The translations under genes were made by a program, and so were the position numbers. A stretch of 7,357 nucleotides of DNA from Anaerolineales bacterium (GTDB lineage Bacteria > Chloroflexota > Anaerolineae > 4572-78 > NAK82). The stretch spans positions 1 through 7,357 of the forward strand of contig JAHELX010000307.1 of assembly GCA_024643945.1 (NCBI GenBank). Reading direction: 5' to 3'. Below are positions 6,338 to 7,357 of the stretch, piece after piece. Under the pieces are notes generated by a model. The model did no database searches. It was not told the origin of the DNA and was given only the letters and a program-made list of their open reading frames with translations. Positions within the stretch are counted from its first letter, which is position 1. Each line of letters begins with the position of its first letter.

Positions 6338-6369
6338 TATATGAGTGTATGACTTCAGGAGTATATGAC
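6338..6369 (+). promoter_or_regulatory. Three direct octamer repeats in the AbrB-gene leader (candidate operator)
   Basis: TATATGAG (6338-6345), TGTATGAC (6346-6353) and TATATGAC (6362-6369) share T-A/G-TATGA-C/G. They are spaced 8 and 16 bases apart, in phase on an 8-base period. They lie between the predicted transcription start and the antitoxin's start, with the AGGAG ribosome-binding site (6357-6361) between copies two and three. Toxin-antitoxin modules commonly repress themselves at such sites. An operator role is inference. Confidence 0.35.
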
Positions 6370-6370
6370 A

Positions 6371-6655
6371 ATGGCTGCTTTGAAACTATCTGTGGTCCAG
6401 GAAAAAGGTCAGGTCACCATTCCCGCCGAGATCCGCAAGAAGCTGGGACTAAAGAAGGGCGATCTGGTCGCCTTTGTTGAGACCGAGCAGGGCGTGTTAC
6501 TCAGCCCCCAGGAAGTGATTGCCTCCGAGGCACTAGACCAGGTAGGGCGAATCCTCAGGGAGAAAGGACTGACCCTGGAGGAACTCATGGAGTCCGGACG
6601 CGAAATTCGCGGCAAGCTGGTAGAAGAAGAATATGGGCCTGAGGCCGAGGGATGA
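6371..6655 (+). CDS. AbrB/MazE/SpoVT-type antitoxin
   Basis: 94 residues from the ATG at 6371. Residues about 5-45 form a swapped-hairpin AbrB DNA-binding domain with the standard core EKGQVTIPAEIRKKLGLKKG and the closing strand VLLSP. The rest is charged and helical, as expected for the segment that binds the toxin. Such antitoxins bind their own promoter and neutralise a PIN toxin encoded just downstream. AGGAG (6357-6361) lies nine bases from the ATG at 6371 and only three from the in-frame ATG at 6365, so I prefer the former; the longer form adds two residues. The stop overlaps the next start (ATGA). The antitoxin looks intact although its partner does not. Confidence 0.9.
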   Translation: MAALKLSVVQEKGQVTIPAEIRKKLGLKKGDLVAFVETEQGVLLSPQEVIASEALDQVGRILREKGLTLEELMESGREIRGKLVEEEYGPEAEG

Positions 6656-6948
6656 TGCGTGTCTTCATCGACTCCAGCGTGCTGATTGCCGCCAGTTATT
6701 CCTCGACCGGAGCCTCACGTGAGATTATCCGCCAAGGCATTCGGGGGAAGATAGAGCTGGTGATCAGTAACCTGGTGCTTGAAGAGATCTGTGATTTTGC
6801 CTCCTATTTGCCACCGGGATTATACCCAACGCACGCGGGTAGTATAAGAACAACGGATGCGCAGGATGTAACGGATTCGCCAATTACTGGCCAAAAATCC
6901 GTTACATCCTGCCAATCCGTGTTCTGGCATGACGGCGAATCGCAATAG
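6652..6948 (+). pseudogene. Truncated PIN-domain (VapC-like) toxin
   Basis: The 98-codon frame begins as a PIN toxin: VFIDSSVLIAASYS, with the first catalytic aspartate at residue 7, then GASREIIRQGIRGKIELVIS and VLEEI with acidic residues 44-45. This is the usual first third of PIN proteins of about 130-150 residues. After residue 46 (about base 6790) the family resemblance ends, and the later metal-binding aspartates are absent. Residues 66-92 are encoded by a long hairpin repeat. The active site cannot be complete, so the toxin is probably inactive. The start overlaps the antitoxin stop by four bases, as in an intact module. An alternative reading, that it is a naturally short protein, is unlikely given the hairpin-encoded tail. 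Confidence 0.75.
6847..6925. repeat. 79-nt palindromic hairpin element inside the PIN frame
   Basis: Arms 6847-6877 and 6896-6925 are inverted copies. Seventeen bases (GCAGGATGTAACGGATT and its complement) pair perfectly, and the outer part pairs as AGAAC-ACGGAT with one bulge and two mismatches. The loop is 18 bases and contains a small GCCA/TGGC stem. It looks like a short dispersed palindromic repeat of the ATCCGT-rich kind, though copies elsewhere cannot be seen from here. It encodes residues 66-92 of the PIN frame. Confidence 0.7.
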
Positions 6949-6984
6949 AACAGATGGGCAAGCACATAATTCTCGGACTATGTG

Positions 6985-7125
6985 ATGAAAATCGTGTATA
7001 ATCCGGTGCGGGACTTGCTGTATCTCTGGTTCAGCACGCCTGGCGAGAAAGCAGCACGGACCGTGACGGTCATTCCCGGCATGCATGCCGATTTCGACAT
7101 CGGAACGTCTTCAGCCCGAGTGTAG
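6985..7125 (+). pseudogene. Short DUF2283-like protein, C-terminally truncated
   Basis: 46 codons from the ATG at 6985 to a TAG at 7123. The start MKIVYNPVRDLLYLWFS matches the DUF2283 opening (MKxxYDPxxDxLYIxF), followed by TVTVIPGMHADFDI, equivalent to the family's PGVxxDYD strand. DUF2283 proteins are usually about 60-75 residues and continue with a GRLVGIEILDA strand. Here the frame ends in an unrelated tail (SSARV) instead, and neither other frame restores the motif. No good ribosome-binding site precedes the ATG. DUF2283 genes often sit beside small toxin-like genes such as DUF4258; none is recognisable here. It is probably a decayed gene. Confidence 0.6.
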
Positions 7126-7153
7126 CCGGGATACGGGGCGATAACGCCGGCTA
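7123..7153. other. Inverted repeat spanning the two convergent stop codons
   Basis: TAGCCGG (7123-7129) and CCGGCTA (7147-7153) are perfect 7-base inverted repeats around a 17-base spacer. Each arm contains the stop codon of one of the two converging frames. No T-tract follows. It could help end transcription from both sides, but this is weak. Confidence 0.2.
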
Positions 7154-7357
7154 ACCCTCAACCGGGCAGTGTTTCGCCGGCCCTGGATGATTCCCCGATG
7201 AAGCGGCCGATGATCCCTCGTAGCGCTCCAATCGCCGGCCCAAGATCACCAGCACGTGCCCCAGGCGAGACAACAGCCAGCAGATCTGGCGGGACGACCA
7301 GCCTGGCCGGTGTATTCTGGCCTGGCGCAGCAGGCGATAAGTCTCGGCTTCTCGCAG
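7151..7357 (-). CDS. C-terminal part of a small basic/hydrophobic hypothetical protein (partial)
   Basis: On the minus strand the frame is open from the window edge (7357) to a TAG at 7151-7153, giving 68 residues with the start outside. It reads LREAETYRLLRQARI, then a Trp- and Leu-rich segment (SRQICWLLSRLGHVLVILG), then RRLERYE and a polar tail. This layout, an Arg-rich amphipathic helix followed by one hydrophobic helix and a basic end, recalls small hypothetical proteins that I associate with Chloroflexota genomes. No function is known to me. The hydrophobic stretch may touch or cross the membrane. It converges on the DUF2283 remnant with 25 bases between the stop codons. Confidence 0.6.
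   Translation of the reverse strand: MREAETYRLLRQARIHRPGWSSRQICWLLSRLGHVLVILGRRLERYEGSSAASSGNHPGPAKHCPVEG

Noticed and set aside
6847..6925. Possible CRISPR or attC-like site
   Set aside because: One inverted-repeat unit only, with no repeat-spacer array, no integron core sites and no integrase or cas gene in the window.
6997..7002. Perfect TATAAT hexamer
   Set aside because: Falls inside the Val-Tyr-Asn codons of the DUF2283-like frame, and the position 17 bases upstream (CGGACT) is a poor -35 box.
6820..7086. 88-residue minus-strand frame
   Set aside because: Runs through the hairpin repeat and opposite the DUF2283-like frame; no motifs.

Overview
The window is about 7.4 kb of moderately GC-rich bacterial DNA. 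Gene content suggests a Chloroflexota (Anaerolineae-like) genome or a similar environmental lineage: a compact Fe-S GMC oxidoreductase, a CocE/NonD hydrolase, a NarL-type receiver, and a cluster of toxin-antitoxin and DUF genes mixed with palindromic repeats. This placement is inferred from gene content; no marker gene proves it.

The left half (bases 1-4986) is a compact run of plus-strand genes. In order: the 3' end of a small Cys-containing protein; a GMC-family FAD oxidoreductase with a four-cysteine Fe-S type motif, starting inside the previous stop codon (ATGA); a 23-codon mini-ORF between two good Shine-Dalgarno sites; a membrane-anchored S15/CocE-type hydrolase; a CPBP intramembrane protease; and a receiver-only response regulator. 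A Shine-Dalgarno site and ATG directly after the regulator lead into only 30 codons, which may be the start of a lost partner gene. The first two genes look translationally coupled. The others are close together but show no obvious shared pathway.

The right half (4987-7357) is accessory. It holds a minus-strand MntA/HepT (nucleotidyltransferase/HEPN) module with a recognisable promoter, then a 152-bp element of nested inverted repeats, then a plus-strand AbrB-type antitoxin/PIN toxin module with a near-consensus promoter and a three-copy octamer repeat in its leader. The two modules are divergent. The PIN toxin stops resembling its family after about 46 codons, and a 79-nt hairpin lies inside the remaining reading frame, so the toxin is probably dead while the antitoxin is intact. 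A shortened DUF2283 gene follows. The last feature is the C-terminal part of a small minus-strand protein that enters from beyond the window.

I see no complete new multi-gene system. The best leads are the degraded PIN module and its hairpin, the nested inverted-repeat element between the two modules, the unusual nucleophile motif of the hydrolase, and the coupled small Cys protein/Fe-S GMC pair.
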